DNA of 64,000 nucleotides. It comes from Halichoerus grypus (lineage: Eukaryota > Chordata > Mammalia > Carnivora > Phocidae). Position 1 is the stretch's first letter; the number at the start of each line of letters is the position of its first letter. Positions 12,201 to 27,200 of this stretch are shown here, piece by piece. The position numbers and the translations under genes were made by a program. Where the stretch lies: the NCBI RefSeq assembly GCF_964656455.1, contig NC_135722.1, positions 86,051,313 to 86,115,312 of the forward strand, in the 5' to 3' direction. The notes beneath the pieces are model-generated. The model was given only the letters and a program-made list of their open reading frames with translations, did no database searches and had not been told where the DNA came from.

Positions 12201-15200
12201 GCGTATTGTATCACTTAATCCCCTCAAAAGCCCTGTGAAAGAGGTATTATGATCCCCATTTCAAAGATGAGGAAGCTGAGGCTTACAAAGAATTGTGGTT
12301 ATTTAATCCAGATCACAGAGCTAGTAAGTATACCACAGGCAGAATTCGAACCCATGTTCGTGTGATTTTCAGCTATAATGACTTTATCTTTCATGGATTG
12401 CCCTGGGATTTGAAGGGATTAAAAACCAACAGATATCTTTGCCTCAGAGTAGTCTGCATTCCTCAAGAGGAGATTATCAGTCACTTTGTAAACTCCACGG
12501 CTCTGTGTATGCAAATTCACATGTAACACAAAGGGCCCTGCAGCATCCTAAGGTCAGCCCATGTTACTTCTCCCCTGGACAGCTTACATTTCTTTTTATT
12601 TTTAAAAAGAGGTTCATACAGTGTTACATTCTTGAGCTTTACTTGCTTTGGTAAGCAAATAAGCTGAAATTTGATATCCCCCCAAAGCTACAGCACCTTC
12701 CCTGCCACTCCACCTACCATTGCTACTTTGAGAAGAGGTATGGTATGGTCCCTGCCTGCTTCCTGCTTCGGTGTTGGCCTCTCTGAGACTGTCCCCATCA
12801 CTGCTGCCCAGGGAGCACCATGTTTGCTGTGTCTCTGAAACCACAAGGATCGGAGCTGTATCCTTTTGCAGATTACGCGGGCTCTCCTTTGAGCTCTGCA
12901 CTTTAAAGAGAAGGATAGTCGGTATTGGGGCCACTGATAGTTACTGCCGCTTCTCTAGTATCGTGAACACACTGCAGCTGGGGCTTCAGGGACTGTACAG
13001 CCATCTAGATTTGCATTCATCTCCTTAAAATGTCCTACTAATTTTCCAACCTCCTGCATTATCATCTCCAAAAAGATAAGTTCTCCCTTCAGCTTTGTTT
13101 ACTCTCCTTGCTCCCTTAAAAGACCTATATATGCGTAACTGCCTTGGATGCCAAGAACTCTTGCCAAGTCATGAGTGTGCGCTCCCTCACTCTCAAGCTT
13201 GCGCTCTAGCCTGCAAAAAAAAAAGGAGAGTAAATTCAACCTCATGACCCCTCCTTCTAAGCCAAGGTTGGAAGAGTTCTGAGCTGAGCCAGGCTTCATA
13301 AATCTCCCTTGATTGTTGATGGCGTGGAGAGAGTGGGGGAAGGGAGCTGAAGAGAAGTTAGATGCCCAAAAAAGGCATTGTTAAGTCAAAGGGAAATCTT
13401 GGACGCATGCGCGCCTGACCTCGTGTGTCAGCTTCTGTGCTGGGAACATCCAATTATGTAAGAAGGAGCACTCCTTGTTTGGAACTAGAGACAAAGGGAG
13501 GGGCAGAGGAGTGAGGGTAGCAGGCTAAGCCAAGGAGTGAATCCAGCTTGTGCAGACTGCTCATGTCCGAAAACAGAAGAAACTTACCAGTATTCCTGCA
13601 TGCATCAGAATCAGGGTTAGGAAATTGGACAAGTACTCAGACATGACTAGGTTGGAGGGAAAGAGGAGGGATGTACTGTGCTCCATTGATGGTAGAAGGT
13701 TTGGGGCAGGAAGATCCAGCCAAGGTAAGGGGTGAGATTATTATGGAGTCCTGATGGAGAGCAAAGGAATGAGAAGAAGCTGGACTGGTTCCCTGCCTGG
13801 ATGCCCAGAGCAATGCCATGATAAAAATATGAAGCAGGCTAGCAGTAGAGTACACGAATGCCACGTCCTGTGGCTCTGCCCTCCCCATGGCCCCGAAGAT
13901 GGCATCAGACTCTGTGTCAAAAGGGCAGCAGACACATTCCTGGCATCTACATCAGGATTTCTTAAAGAGTGAGTGAGTGTGTGTGTTTGTGTGCATATGT
14001 GTGTGTGGGTTGGGGGGCACGTGAGAATGGAATAGCATAAAAAGAGGAAGGAAGAAAAGTTCTGTAATCTGTGGGCAAAGGAGAATAGAAAAGTATGTGA
14101 AGTCAGGAATTCTATAGAGATGAAGGAGAAAAGAAAGAATGTGTCAGGTTTAAGGAGTCCAACAAGCAGTGGACCCAGGAGAAAATTAAATGGCAAGCTC
14201 TGGACTTTATGCCAGGCCATGGACTCGTTTTCTTAGAAATGCAGTCCCTACAAACCATCTCCCAGGAAAGGTCAGGAGAAGGAGTGTGGAGAGAGAGGAG
14301 GGGACCCCTGCAGAGGGCTGTGCTGCCAGGCATGCGTGTTCGTCTTCCTGAAAGACAGTTACGAATGGCTGACTACGTCCTCTGCACTAATTCTCATAGG
14401 TCACCCCAGAATCTGAGGTGTTCCTTACGTCTTTCTCAATGGGCATGTCTAGGTAGCAGATGGATAAAGGGTCTCTCTGACCTTGGTTAGATCTTAAGGG
14501 AATCTCCAGGCCTGCCACCAAAGGATACAAGCAAGTGCCCCAGGAAAGGAGCTGACATTTAATACTAACTATACCAGCGAAGCAGCTTTGTGCTTCATGG
14601 ACTGATGTGCAGTGCAGTTCTGTGAGATAGACCTATATTTACACATCTTACAAGTGAAGAAAAGGATATTCAGATTAAGCTTCCCAGAATCATAGAGCTA
14701 GGAAGTATGAGCCCCACGATTTCTACTTCAGTCATCCTGGCCTCAAAGCCCATGCAATTTCCGCTACTCTGTACTGCCTCCCCACCCTGCTGGGTTTCTC
14801 ACCAAGCTGTGCCCACTAGAACTGGCCTCACTTGCAAGTCCCTCTGCCTTATTTGCGTCTAGTCTCTCTTGCTTTCCATCTGACTGGACTCAAGGACACA
14901 TGCACATTTAGGTAGTATATAAATTGATTTCCATCTACATATTTCTGATTTTATTCTTAAAACACTCCTGGATCAGAGATTGCATAGTCTCCTTTGGGTA
15001 TCCCTCTTCTGCATCCTGTTCTCAGTGAGAAAAAGATTTTCAGAGTTAAGATTCAGAGTTTCTCAAGGAACATAGATTACAGCTTTTCTCCTTTGCTCCA
15101 TAAACTTCTCTTTCTTGTAATTCAGTTCTGGCGCCTTGTGGTTTCTTACACCTGATCTCTTTCTATGCAGTTTCTGTAGGAAAATAGCATACTTTTGCAA

Positions 15201-18200
15201 GAGCCCCAGATACAAACTAAATCTCAAAATTCTTTCAAACCAAGGCTCCAGATTTTCCTGTCAGATTATTTTCTGACCCTTTATTGACTTGAGTCATTAT
15301 TGACTCGAGTAGTTTTTAGAGGTCCTGAAAATAATTTTTTGCACTGATGGCTTTGCTCACGTTGTATTGTGCTTCCTTGGGAGAAAAGGGACGCTGCTTG
15401 TCTCATGCCTCTCCCACTAGACCTTGACAAAGGGAAGTTCTCAATTTCTGTAGATTGGGCCAAGAAGGGCCCCAGGAGTCTCTCCTATTATGAGCGGCCT
15501 CCCTGTCATATTTCTTGGGTGTCACTTACTCTACACCCACCTTCAAATGAAGATACCATGTCTTTTCTACCCTATACTGACAGTTTCTACTTGAATACAT
15601 CTTTAAGGTTGTAAAAGATAGGTGGTACCTGATTGCCTGTGCCTGTGTGTTTTTGCACTTCTGCGTGTAAATTCTCATACACTCAGGCAGAATTGGTTAT
15701 TGCATCAGTTAAGAATAAAACAGAATCTCGTGAGGTATTTAGACCTCAGTACCTTTCTTCAGGTCAAGTTACTGGTACCTCTTGCCCATCTGTAGCTACA
15801 AATAGGAACCCAGGACAGTTCTGAAGGACAGTTTCAGTATCCTCAGAGCGGGGACTCTGTCTTATTCATCATTCTGTCATAAGCACCTAATCATATACAT
15901 GGAAGGCACTTAACAAATTTGGTCGAATGAACATCACATGCCATTCCAATCAAATCAGTCCCTCTGTTTATCACTAGTGAAGATCTCAGGGATTCCTCAG
16001 TCATGCTGGGGGACAAGAAACACCAGTGTAAACTGAGTCTCTGTTATATCCCTCCCCCACAGCTCTTTAAGTGAGCACCTCAAATTCCCAGAGCCATGGT
16101 TGAGCTTGAGAAGAGGTTTTTCCTTTGGGCCCTTTAGGCCCTCTCCTATCCTAGTGGCACTCTCCTTTCCAGAAGAACATAGTGTCCTCTCTGCCATGGG
16201 CCTCCCACTGTGAGGCCCATCTAAGCTGGCCCTCTCTGGAAGCATGTCCTGCTGTTGTGCTTCCCAGCCTCTTTCCTTCCACACAGGGAAATAAGAATAT
16301 GGGCTTGGAAGTCAGATCTGAATTCAAATCCTCCTTTGCGTCTTACTATATGTGTGACTTAGAACAAGTCACTTAACCTCCCTCTGCCTCCATTACTCTC
16401 CAAATGGGAATAAGAGTGCCCAGCTCATAAAGTTAGTTGGAAGATAAGAGATGATAATGAAAGCCTCCTGACGCATACCTGGCACAGAGAAGCTCTCAGT
16501 AACTGTGAGTTCTCGTCCATCTTTACAAGCTCCATGTTCCATTTCCTTGGGAACTCTAAATTGCTAGGGCAGTAGCATATCTGATGTAAAGAATATGTTT
16601 ACATTTTAATGTGTTTTTTTGGAAAAGTCCTTATAGTGTGCTTGCTTTGGGATCTGTTAGTAGCAAAAGACCCTGGGAGACAGAAATTCTTCTCTGCACC
16701 CTTCAAATCCGGGTCCCTTTCTTCATATGATCTTTAGCTATGCACTCTTCCATCCTGTCTTATATACTTAAAGTCTTCCCTGGTCATATCCAGAGCAGAA
16801 CGTCAGAGTTCCTTCAGAACCAGGGAACTGCCTAATCCAGGTGCTCCTAACCCTCTTCATTTGCTTCCTAGGAAACTAACTTTATGTAGTTCTTGTTAAT
16901 GGTGACCTCTTTACAAATAATTTTTGAAAAGTCTGTGTAAGATTTGATGCCTGTGTGTACTTACTAAGGAGCAGCTGCCGGCTAGCTCTTCAGATCTAAT
17001 GTTTGACTGTTTCTACTTCAAGGTCCTTTCAGGCTAAGAGAAGAGAGAACCCATATGAATCAATTAGAAATATTGAACAATGTGAAGCTAAATGATGACT
17101 GTAAACACAGTAAAAAAAAAAAAATAGGATTCTTGGGCGTAAACATTAGAGAGGCTTTATAGAGGAAAATAAGTGTTTAGAACTAGATGTAAGATAGGTA
17201 TCATTTAGACAGGTTTAATGTAAAGAATATTCCAGACACGAAGCATTTTAAAGAGAGGAGAGGGCATTATTTCTGCTTCTAAATAAAAAGTAACCTTTAA
17301 ACATATTTTTAATATCTTCATCTAGTTACTCTCTGAGAGAGACAGAGACAGTGTGTTTATGTGAGAGAGAGTGTTCATGCGCACAGAAGACAGAAAGATC
17401 ATTTTGTTAAATATGTCTTGGAAAGCACAGCAAGCTATTGCGACTTGGGGAGTTAGAACAGGAATTCTCCCTCTGGGCACCAGGTGGCACTGCAGGTTAA
17501 ACTATACCCATTTGCCTTCGTTGAGGGAATATTCATTTTGCAATCACAGGTCCTTGTCTTGGTGGTGATAGTAATGGAAACCATTCCCTGTCTTGTTCCA
17601 TGATTCAGAAGCTACTTACCTGCCCTCTCCTCCAGGCCAGTGACTTTTAGATGAGCCCAGTTTCTTTTATCTCTTACCCTTCTCCCTTCTCTTCTGATCA
17701 GTCTTCAGTGGACACTTGCTTCTTTGAGCAGTATGTACTGCCAGAAGTTGCCCCTTTGAATGCATTCCACCCCTCAAGGAGTCAGTGCTAGAGCTGATTC
17801 ATTTGAGAATATTTTGACTCAGAAACCTACAGTAAACCAGAGAGTCTACGGTGATTAAACCAGCTGGACATCCGAAAAAAATCTGCTGGTATTCTCTATA
17901 AGCTATTTGAAAAAAATCTTTTGGTATTCCCTGTAAGATAGTTGGTCCTATACTCAAGGCCTTTTTGGATACCAGAATCCTAGATCTCCATCTCACTGAG
18001 GTAGACATTGTCAGTGCTAGATTGCACTGATGTTGGGAATCTTATCCACCTCTTAAATGATTAAGGGTGTTTCTTACTGCTTTCAGCCATGGATGGAGAT
18101 CATTTGGCTCTTTCCTGTTAACTTGGTGTTGGAGACACAGCCATATGTTAATTCTTGAGGTTCGATCTTTACCTCTGTCTTTATTTTTTTATTATTTTTT

Positions 18201-21200
18201 AAAGATTTTATTTGAGAGAGAGCAAACAAGCAGGGGCAGGGACAGAGGGAGAGAGAGAAGCAAACTCCCCGCTGAGCAGGGAGCCCGATGCAGGACTGGA
18301 TCCCAGGACCCTGGGATCATGACCTGAGCCTAAGGCAGCCACTTAACCAACTGAGCCAGCCAGGCACCCCTACCTCTGTCTTTAGATATAGATTCACCAA
18401 GTGCCTTGTGGAGGAGTAGACCTTATGGTACTAGCGCAGGGAGGGAGTGGGGGTGAACTAGTAGGAAATACACCTTAATCTAGTGCTGATGTAAGTATGG
18501 TGCCAGAGATTTTCTTGGGGGGAATTTAGCCCTTCCCCAATAAATACATAATCTGTGTAAACATGGTATGTTTGTTATATAAATGCAGCTTCAAAATAAG
18601 TCCCCTGTCTACCTCCTACCCTGTCCCCCTTGTTTTCTAACCATAGGTGGTGGCCCCAAAATCCCTACTAGTATGTGGAGATTGTGGAGTCATCACCACA
18701 GCTCTGTTACATATCCTTAGTATCAGGATGGATAACCGTCTTTTTGGAAAGGTTTTAAAATTCAGGCTATAGATAAGAAACTGGAAACAAATACCTTTGG
18801 GTTACCTCTTCTTCCCCAAGGTGCTTCTGTTCATTATAGTTCCTTTTCCCTGTGTTGCTTCCAGTATTTTCCCTGTTTCCTTAACTTTGACATCTGCTTC
18901 TGTCTATCTCTTGTTCTCTTTGAGGCTGGTCTTTTCCAGCTTCCTCTAACCATTTTCACAGCATAATTTGGAACCCTATCATGTGTGCTTATTTAAACCC
19001 AGTCCCTAATTCTCTTCCAGATCATGGCTGAGCATACTCTAACCTGTAATCTAGTTAGACGTCGGGAGCCAGTCCCATCACGCTAGAGCACACAGTTACC
19101 ATCTTTCCATCCTCCACATTTCCCTCCTCCTTCCTCTCCTGCAGTGGTGGGGTTTGCCCAGAGCAGAGCCTGGACAGCTCGCTGTTAGGTAAACTCACCA
19201 AGAACAACAGGGGTTTGGTTGTCAAGACAACAATGAAATCCGTGCCTTCTGCCCTCCTTTGTGTCTTGCCTTTCTTTCCAGTGCTCCAGTTCTAAGCATT
19301 TCTCTCCCTCTCTCTGCCCTTTGCCCCTCTGCGGACTCAATATTCTTCTGAATGGGTGGCCATTTTAATCAGCCTTCCCCTTCTTCCCCCCGTCTTCGAG
19401 CCCTAGGTGCTGAGAAAGAAAGGCTCATGATAGCTGCCTGGTGACTGAGAATGACCCAAGCTTGCTGTTCACACGGGAGTGAGGAAAGAAGGGAAAAGAG
19501 AGATTTTGGATCCTGCAGTCCAGTCCTTGCAGTTGAAGTTTCATTGTTATATAGGGGTCTTGTTTTAGGAAGAATTCCAAAATATAATCTTCACGTTACC
19601 CATAATCCCCTGGGGTTTCTCCCTAATCTTCCTAAACATACAGGACAGAAATGGTTCACTGTTCTAATATGTATACCCCTGAGCCTGCCAGGAGGGGAGT
19701 CCATTTTGCAAAAGGGACAATTGAGGCATGAAATGCAAAGCTCACTCAGGATCTTTCCATCATTTCTAGGACCTGGTAGAGTTTTTTAAGAGGACCCAAA
19801 GGAGTCTTCAACTCATGCACACACAAGCACTTTCAAAAATGCTTTCATTTTTCTCATTTGATCTTGATATAACTTTGTGAAGAAGGCAAGGCAAGAATTA
19901 GCCCATTTTATTAAGAAGGAAGCCAGACCTCAGTTCACTCAAGTGGTCAAGCCAGGCTCAAAACTGCGGCTTCCTGGTGTTATTTCCACTCATTACTGCA
20001 CACTGCCTGTGTGAGGTTCTCTGACCACTCAGTGTGTCTTTTCCCTAGAAGAGTATGAACTAGTTTTATACTCAGTATTGCCTTGAAAAGTGTGGTGACA
20101 GAGGAATCTCTTGGGCTTGGAGCAGAAGTGTGGACTGTTCCAGAGACTCTAAGGGGGTTTCTGGTTGTGAGGCAGATGTCCTGCTGCTTTTACATGGATC
20201 AAACATAGAGCACAGACAGCCATCCAAGAAGCATGACTTTGTGCCTAGCTTTCAAGTCCATCAGCTGTGATGTTTCAGAGCTGGAATATGGTGCATTAGC
20301 AACATAGTAAGGGCCCGAGAAAAGTTAATCTGAAGGTCTTGAGAGGTACACTAGATTTGTGTAAGAAGCTTTCAAATTGGAATCCTAAGGCTATCACAAT
20401 ACTTAAATCTAGAACAAATTTCTAGAGCTCTCGCTTTGCAATTAGTCTCATTTATCCCATGAACACAGAACTTCTCAAATGTGTTCCTCTCCTTCTGTAT
20501 TAGTTAGAAAGGTAACCTGACCCTTGCTTTTGGTCACTTTTTACCCAAACATTCTGCTATCTTCTTTTCTTCTTACTAGCTTCAAGTAATGGGCTGGAAT
20601 CAGTTTGATGATGTTCCATCCATCAGGGGCACTTCCCAAAATACAAGTGTGACTCTCAGTCCTCATAACCCCTTTGCTTTTGCTTGACTTTCAGTTTCTT
20701 CTATCCTCTGGGCCTATTTGGCAGGAAAAGTGACAAAAACATAGACTGCTGGCAGGTGTCTCTCTTCTCTAGGATTTATAGAAAGTGCCAGATACAAAGC
20801 ATGGCTGACCCACTCCTTTCCTTCTACCTCTCTTACCTTCCAGGGGAATACATAACCAGGTGTGAATTGCATGGATTATTCATGATGAATTCTTAATTCT
20901 AGCTCAGCTGACTTACTGCCCAGGATACTTACCGCATTTACCCTACAGCTGGTTTGTTGGCACACAGTTTAATTTTAATGTTATCTGAAACAAAAGGTTA
21001 TTAGGAAGGTAAATCTGCCAAATGTTTCTATGAAGACCTACAAAATGCCAAATACAAAGGATTTCTAGATTGTACACTATTTTTTAAATCTCTTAACTGC
21101 CTTCCTCCATAAGCATGAATAATGAAGAGCTTACTATTCTTTTGCTGCTTTAAGTATAGGGATGTTTGCCTTTTGCAAAGCTTATTTTGAGCTGTGCACC

Positions 21201-24200
21201 ATCCTTTAAGACCATTGTTTGTCCCACAGAGCGCATTAATTCCCTTAGTAACTAATATTTGTTGATTATCCATTCTGTGCCAGACACGATGTTAAGTGAT
21301 CAAAATACAGAACAAGACCCCAAATCCCTACCCTAGGAAGTTTAATATCCAGTTGGAGGGGCAATCTTATAAATAAGGAGTTAGAATATAAAGTTGGGGT
21401 TTTAAAAAGGACTCTATAGGTGATGAATAGAAGGGATGAAGTAATGGACGATGAGAGGCCCAGAGAAACCTCACAGGAGAGGTGACTTCTGAGACAGGAT
21501 TGAAAGGGTGAAGGGAAGTTGAGAGCAGACATTGGATAACAGAGTATTGGTGGCAGAGCAGTAAACAGCCTGGCAAATTTGTGATACTCAAAGAAGTCAG
21601 GTACGATTAGGAATAGAAGATGTGCAACAGGAGGGGCCATATTACCCTGAAGAGGGTGCGGACTCAGAGCAAGCCAGTGAGCCATTCAGAGATCAAGTTT
21701 GCCCCCATTTGCAGGGAAGCCTTTTACACAGTGCAAACAGGTGATGATGTGACCAACTTTGTAACTAAGAAAATCACTTAAATAGTTCCCTGGAGGATTA
21801 ATAGAAGGAGGGAAAGTTAGAACCAAGGAGACAAATTTGGAAAGGGTTGCACCGGTAGAAATGAAAGGTGAGGAGGAATTGCTATAAAAATGGGAAAGGG
21901 TAAGGAGTGCCTGAGATGGAGGAGGTAGCATCACCTAGATTTAGCGATTGTTTCAGTAATTCCATGGGGTTGCAGGGGGGTATGTGGATTTGGAACAGGG
22001 AAAAGGAGGAACTAAGAGTGATTCCGTTTTCTACCGGGTAGATTGAGACGCATAATTAAGAGGATGATATAGTATCTTTCTGCCCAGCATATCTGACATG
22101 TGATTAAAAGTCCATGGCTGCTCATCAAATCAGTACATTATTATCTCCTATTGTGTAAAAATAAATGATGACACATGAGGAAGCAGGGACTGTATTCCTA
22201 GTAATTTAGGACTAAGGACCTGGGAGCCCAGATTGTATTTTTTATCTTTTCTTCTGTCTGCAAGTTCTTTTGTCTTTGGAAGAAAAAGGAAAATGCAGAA
22301 TGTGTAAGCTGGTACAAAGGGAAGGTTTCCACAGTTTCTGTTCTTTGGCACATGATACTCACAAGGCAGATTCCCAACTCAAATAGAGCATAACTCAAGG
22401 ATAGTAGAGAGAATATACATGGCAGAAGACCTGTTAATTCAGTGAAGAGCAAGAAGCCTAAAAAAAGTTTTTTGTTTTTGGTTTTGGCTTTTTTTGAGTT
22501 AAAGCTAACACTGGATATTATGGAAAACAGCTGACAGGAAAGTGGAGGTGGATGAAAGGTTAATAGAATTCACAGGAGAACAGAACAGAGAATGAGATAA
22601 AAAATAATACCATTTTATAGGCCATAATAATGAGTTAACTTAAAATTCTAACACTCAAAGTTATCACTGAGAATTGTGGAATAAGATTGATTCATTCAGT
22701 ACTTGATGGCTTATTATATGACTGGCACTATTATGGTAAATGCTGAGGAAGATATCAAAATGATAAGATCCCCTCCCACAAAACCTTAGAATCTTACTCT
22801 TTTGGCATTTACATGAAGCTCCACCAATATGTGTGGAGTAAATGGAATAAACAAACACAGAATTCCAGTGAGGAAAGGAAAGAATCAAGATCAGATGAAA
22901 CCAGGGTAGTTAACTGATTCTAGAAGTATGCATATATTTTAAAAAGGGGCAGAGGGGAGGACACATACTGAGTAATGCAAAATAGTAGCAATAGAACTAA
23001 TAAGAATGGTGTCCAGTAAGCTTAAACTCAGAGTTGAAGTTGTGAATAAATGTTAGGAGAAAAGACTTAAAAAAAAAAAAAAAAAAAGCAAAGAAAATAC
23101 AGGTAAATTTTTTGAAACAGATGCTGTAGTATTCACTAGCTACATTGAGAAAGCATTTATTCATTTATTCAACAGTGAATTGGTCTGTTTGCTAAGCTGT
23201 TTAATTTCTGGGTTTTTTCTGTCAAGGAAAATGGTTTGACAAGAATTGGAAAGACACAATTAAACTAGAAGACTAAAATAGGAATGCAAATAAGAGAGCA
23301 CTTAACCTATTTTAAGGTTCCTGTACCTGACCCAGATGAATTATATTCTACAGAACTAAAAATTTGTATTTATCATTGAAGACCTAAGATCATTTAAAAA
23401 AAAAAAAAATGGCATATAGGATGTGTTGAGTTGGAGATGGAGAAATATCTTGCCTTTTAAAAAATGGATACAGGTCGTTAACACTTGACATTTATTTCTA
23501 GAAATTTCTGAAGCAGATTATTAAATAGATGTTTTGTGAACATTCTCAGAGAGGGAAATGGCAAGCCCCAGAAATTAGTATGTGTTCAGTGGGAATGCGC
23601 CCTACCTGATTAGCATGGTTTCTTTCTTTCTTTAGCAGAATTATTAAACCATTAAATTAAAGGAATGCATTGGTTATTAAATTGTAGGTGGATTTCAACA
23701 AGCTTTTGCCATATTTTCATAACATCCATGTAGACAAAATGGACATACGTGGCCTGGACTATAGTACTTTAAAAAAAAAAAAAAGATTTTATTATTTAGA
23801 GAGAGAGCACATGTGTGAGTAGAAGGAGGGGCTGAGGGAGATAGAGAAGTCCAAGCAGACTCCGCACTCATGGGGCTCGCTCTCATGACCCTGAGATCAT
23901 TACCCTGAGATCATGACCTGCGCCGAAATCAAGAGTCCAACGTTCAACCAAGTGAGCCACCCAGGTGCCCCAATGGACTATATATAGTACTTTTAAGTGA
24001 TCCATGGTTAGTTGAGTTTCTTTAGCCCAAGAGTATCTGTCTAACAAATGTATGTCATCCTGGAGGGAAATTTCTAGTGTTAGAGCATTTTTCTTGTTCT
24101 TATCCTGGTTAATTTTTTCATCATTAAGTTTGCAAGTAACTCTAACATTAGAGGTATAATTAATACTCTGGATGACAAAAATCAAGATTCAAAAGGTTAG

Positions 24201-27200
24201 ACTAATAGATCAAAACCAATAAGATGGAGCTAATAGAAATATTGTAATTACAATTTAGATTTTTTTTAAAAAATTGCACAAGTACAGAAGGGCAAGACCA
24301 GGCCTAACAGAGGAGCATGTGATTTTTTGTTAAAGTACATATGTGGAACTAGAGTCCTAGTTGACTGCAAAACTCAGTATGAGTCAGTGCTTTGAAGTGT
24401 GTGCCCAAAAAGGCAACACAGTCTTGACTATATTAATAGAAGTATAGTGTATGGATGAAGGAAGGCACTAATCCTCTGCATTCTTTCATTTTTCGCTGGT
24501 CAGGGCACATCTGGAGGTTGTGTTTAGTTCTGGGTACTCCATTTTAAGAGAGAATAAAAAGCAGCACACACCCAGGGGATGGCACCGGGATGCGGAATGG
24601 TTCATTTCTCTCCTTCATTCTTTAGGACTTTATTGAGTGTATTCTGTGTGCTCAACTTTGAGGTTGCCAGAATTGAGGATGTGTAGCTTATAAAAGAGAC
24701 TTAGGGGAGAAATAACAGTTGAATTCAAAAATGCAAAATGTTTATTCAGGAACTCTGCCCATTTTTAATTGGATTATTTAGGGTTTTTTGGTGTTGGGTT
24801 GTGTGAGTTCTTTATGTATTTTGGATATTAACCCCTTATTGGATATATTATTTGCAAATACCTTCTCTCGTTCAGTAGGTAGCCTCGTCGTTTTATTGAT
24901 GATTTCCTTCTCTGTGCAAAAGCTTTTTATTTTAGTGTGTTACTAATAGTTTAATTTGCTTTCATTTCCCATGCCTGAGGAGACATATACAGAAAAATGT
25001 TTCTATGGCCAATGTCAAAGAAATGACTGCCTATGTTTTCTTCTAGGGTTTTATAGTTTCAGGTCTCACATTTAGGTCTTTGGTACATTTTGAAAGAGAT
25101 ATGACCTAGTAACTTTAGTACTTCCTGTTAACTCCAGAGGGTAGAAGTAAGAACAATGACTAGAAGTTACAACGAGGCTGATTTTGGTTGCCCGTATTTA
25201 AGGAGCATCTCTAATAAATTGCAGTTATCCTTTTCAGGAATTAAGCAACTTCCCCAGAGTCACATTCCTAATTGGTGGCAGAGCTAAGATAAAAGCCCAA
25301 CTTTCTGGATTCATGGACAAGAACCCTTGGCTCTGCCATGATGTTACTCAGGCGATTTCGACTCTGGGAGGAAGTGAGGTAGGGATCACCTGTTTCCTTC
25401 CAGTTATGAAGTTGTATGTTCCCATAAGCCTTTTGCTATGCAGTGCTCCTTTTTGGCTGTCTGTTTTCATGTGTCAGTTGGTGAGATTATTGGAATAGAT
25501 AACCTCTAAGGTTGAACAGATGATTTCTTTAACTTCCTTCCTCGATTCAGAATGCTTCAATTCTTAATGCATATTAGTTTTGTAGCTGTAACTTGTACGT
25601 TACTAATCAAAAACAAAAACTGTGGCTAGATATAGAAGTATGGAACTCAGATTCTTAAAGCATGGTGTTTAGGCAGTATGTAGTCTTCCCTTGAAGCACA
25701 TGTTTTAAAGATGTGGATCCATGATTTAAAACATGAAAGCAAAAATCAAAGAAGAAATTGTGTAGACTCTATGAGCCGTTTTAGATTTCACAATAGTTAT
25801 TGGGAAAAAGAAACAGGGGTTTCTTGCCCTTGAAGTTCATTTCCTCCCCATTCTTCTCCCCCACACAGGGCGGGAAAGGATCGTGACCTAGATACATAGT
25901 CAGAGGGCAACAATGCTGAACTTTCTCAGACACAGCTGAGTAACCTGGGCCTGGCCAGTTCTAGGACTGAGAAGCCTAGAGCCGAGAGCTGACAAGGAGG
26001 AACTGTCTGTAAACATGAGAAGGGGCCATGGCAGGAAGGCAGAGGCCTAGGAAAGGAATCAGAGGGACGAGAAGTGTTACTTTTATCAGGTGTGAAATTG
26101 GCAAAAACAGCTTGTTTAATGGGAAATGCCCTGGATCCACATCATCATCCTCAAGATCGCCTCTCTCTCCACCCTATGCGTTGGGGCTACCGATTTAATG
26201 AGCAAATACTCGTAGGACTGTGCTAGGACGATGGGTACAGAACACAATGTTCATGGTTTATGCCATTGTAAACATTTTACAGGGTACTTGGGGGTGGGTG
26301 GAGGTGGGGAGTGTTTCCAGGAGGCTAAAAATGTAGCTTGGGCTTTTTCCCCCTTTCTTGGAACTCCTGATTCCTTATACTATCTCACTGTTTTTCTAGC
26401 TATTTTTAAACTTCAACCCACAGTAAGAAATACGTTTACATCATGACCCACTGTGACCACACAGTACATGCACGCACACACAAATACACATCCGATAGAT
26501 CCATATAGACATCCATGTATGAAACAGAAGGGTCCCAAAACATGAGATACACTTTCATGTTTTCTCATTTTTTCTACTTAGATGTTGTTAAATGTCACAA
26601 ACCACAAAGTTGAGCGCATGGCCACCTCTAATGCTGTTCAGCCCACAATTTGAGAAATAGCGTGCTACAGCCACGAGTATTGAAATGACTGGAAATGGCC
26701 CGACACATGGCATCCAATACCCTAGGTCTAAGGCAGTGATTCCCAACTGGGGATGATTTTGCCTCTCGGAGGACACACAGCAACGTCTGGAAACGTCTTT
26801 GATTGTCACAAAAGAGGTACCTGGGAGTGCTGGAATGCTGCTAAACACTTTACAGTGCGCAGGACAGCCCCCCACAACAAGGAATTAGCAGTCCAAAATG
26901 TCAGTAGTGCCAAGGTTGGAAAATCCTACTCTAAGGGTAATAAAATGAGTTGACACTTCTAATCTACTGTAAACCTGTTCAGAATGGTAGGAGCTGTAAC
27001 CTGATCTTCTTTTACTCTCTCTTTTTCTTTGAACTGTATTTGGTACATTAAAGTGATGTGGAAGTGTAATTGCCCTTGGGTTGCCCACAGACGTAGCCAG
27101 GTGGATAAAAAGGGTATGAGGAATAAGTCTGTTGTTTTCTTTCATCTGGACTGCACCAGGCTTTTTTGTTAGAAGATTGTTACTGCTGTTAGGAATATTT

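Noticed and set aside
13741..14220. 159-codon minus-strand ORF in SNX19 intron 8
   Set aside because: Part of it reads through the GT-rich microsatellite (Thr/His repeats) and no family is recognisable.
21266..21685. 139-codon minus-strand ORF
   Set aside because: Reads through an L2 relic without matching L2 protein motifs. Chance frame.
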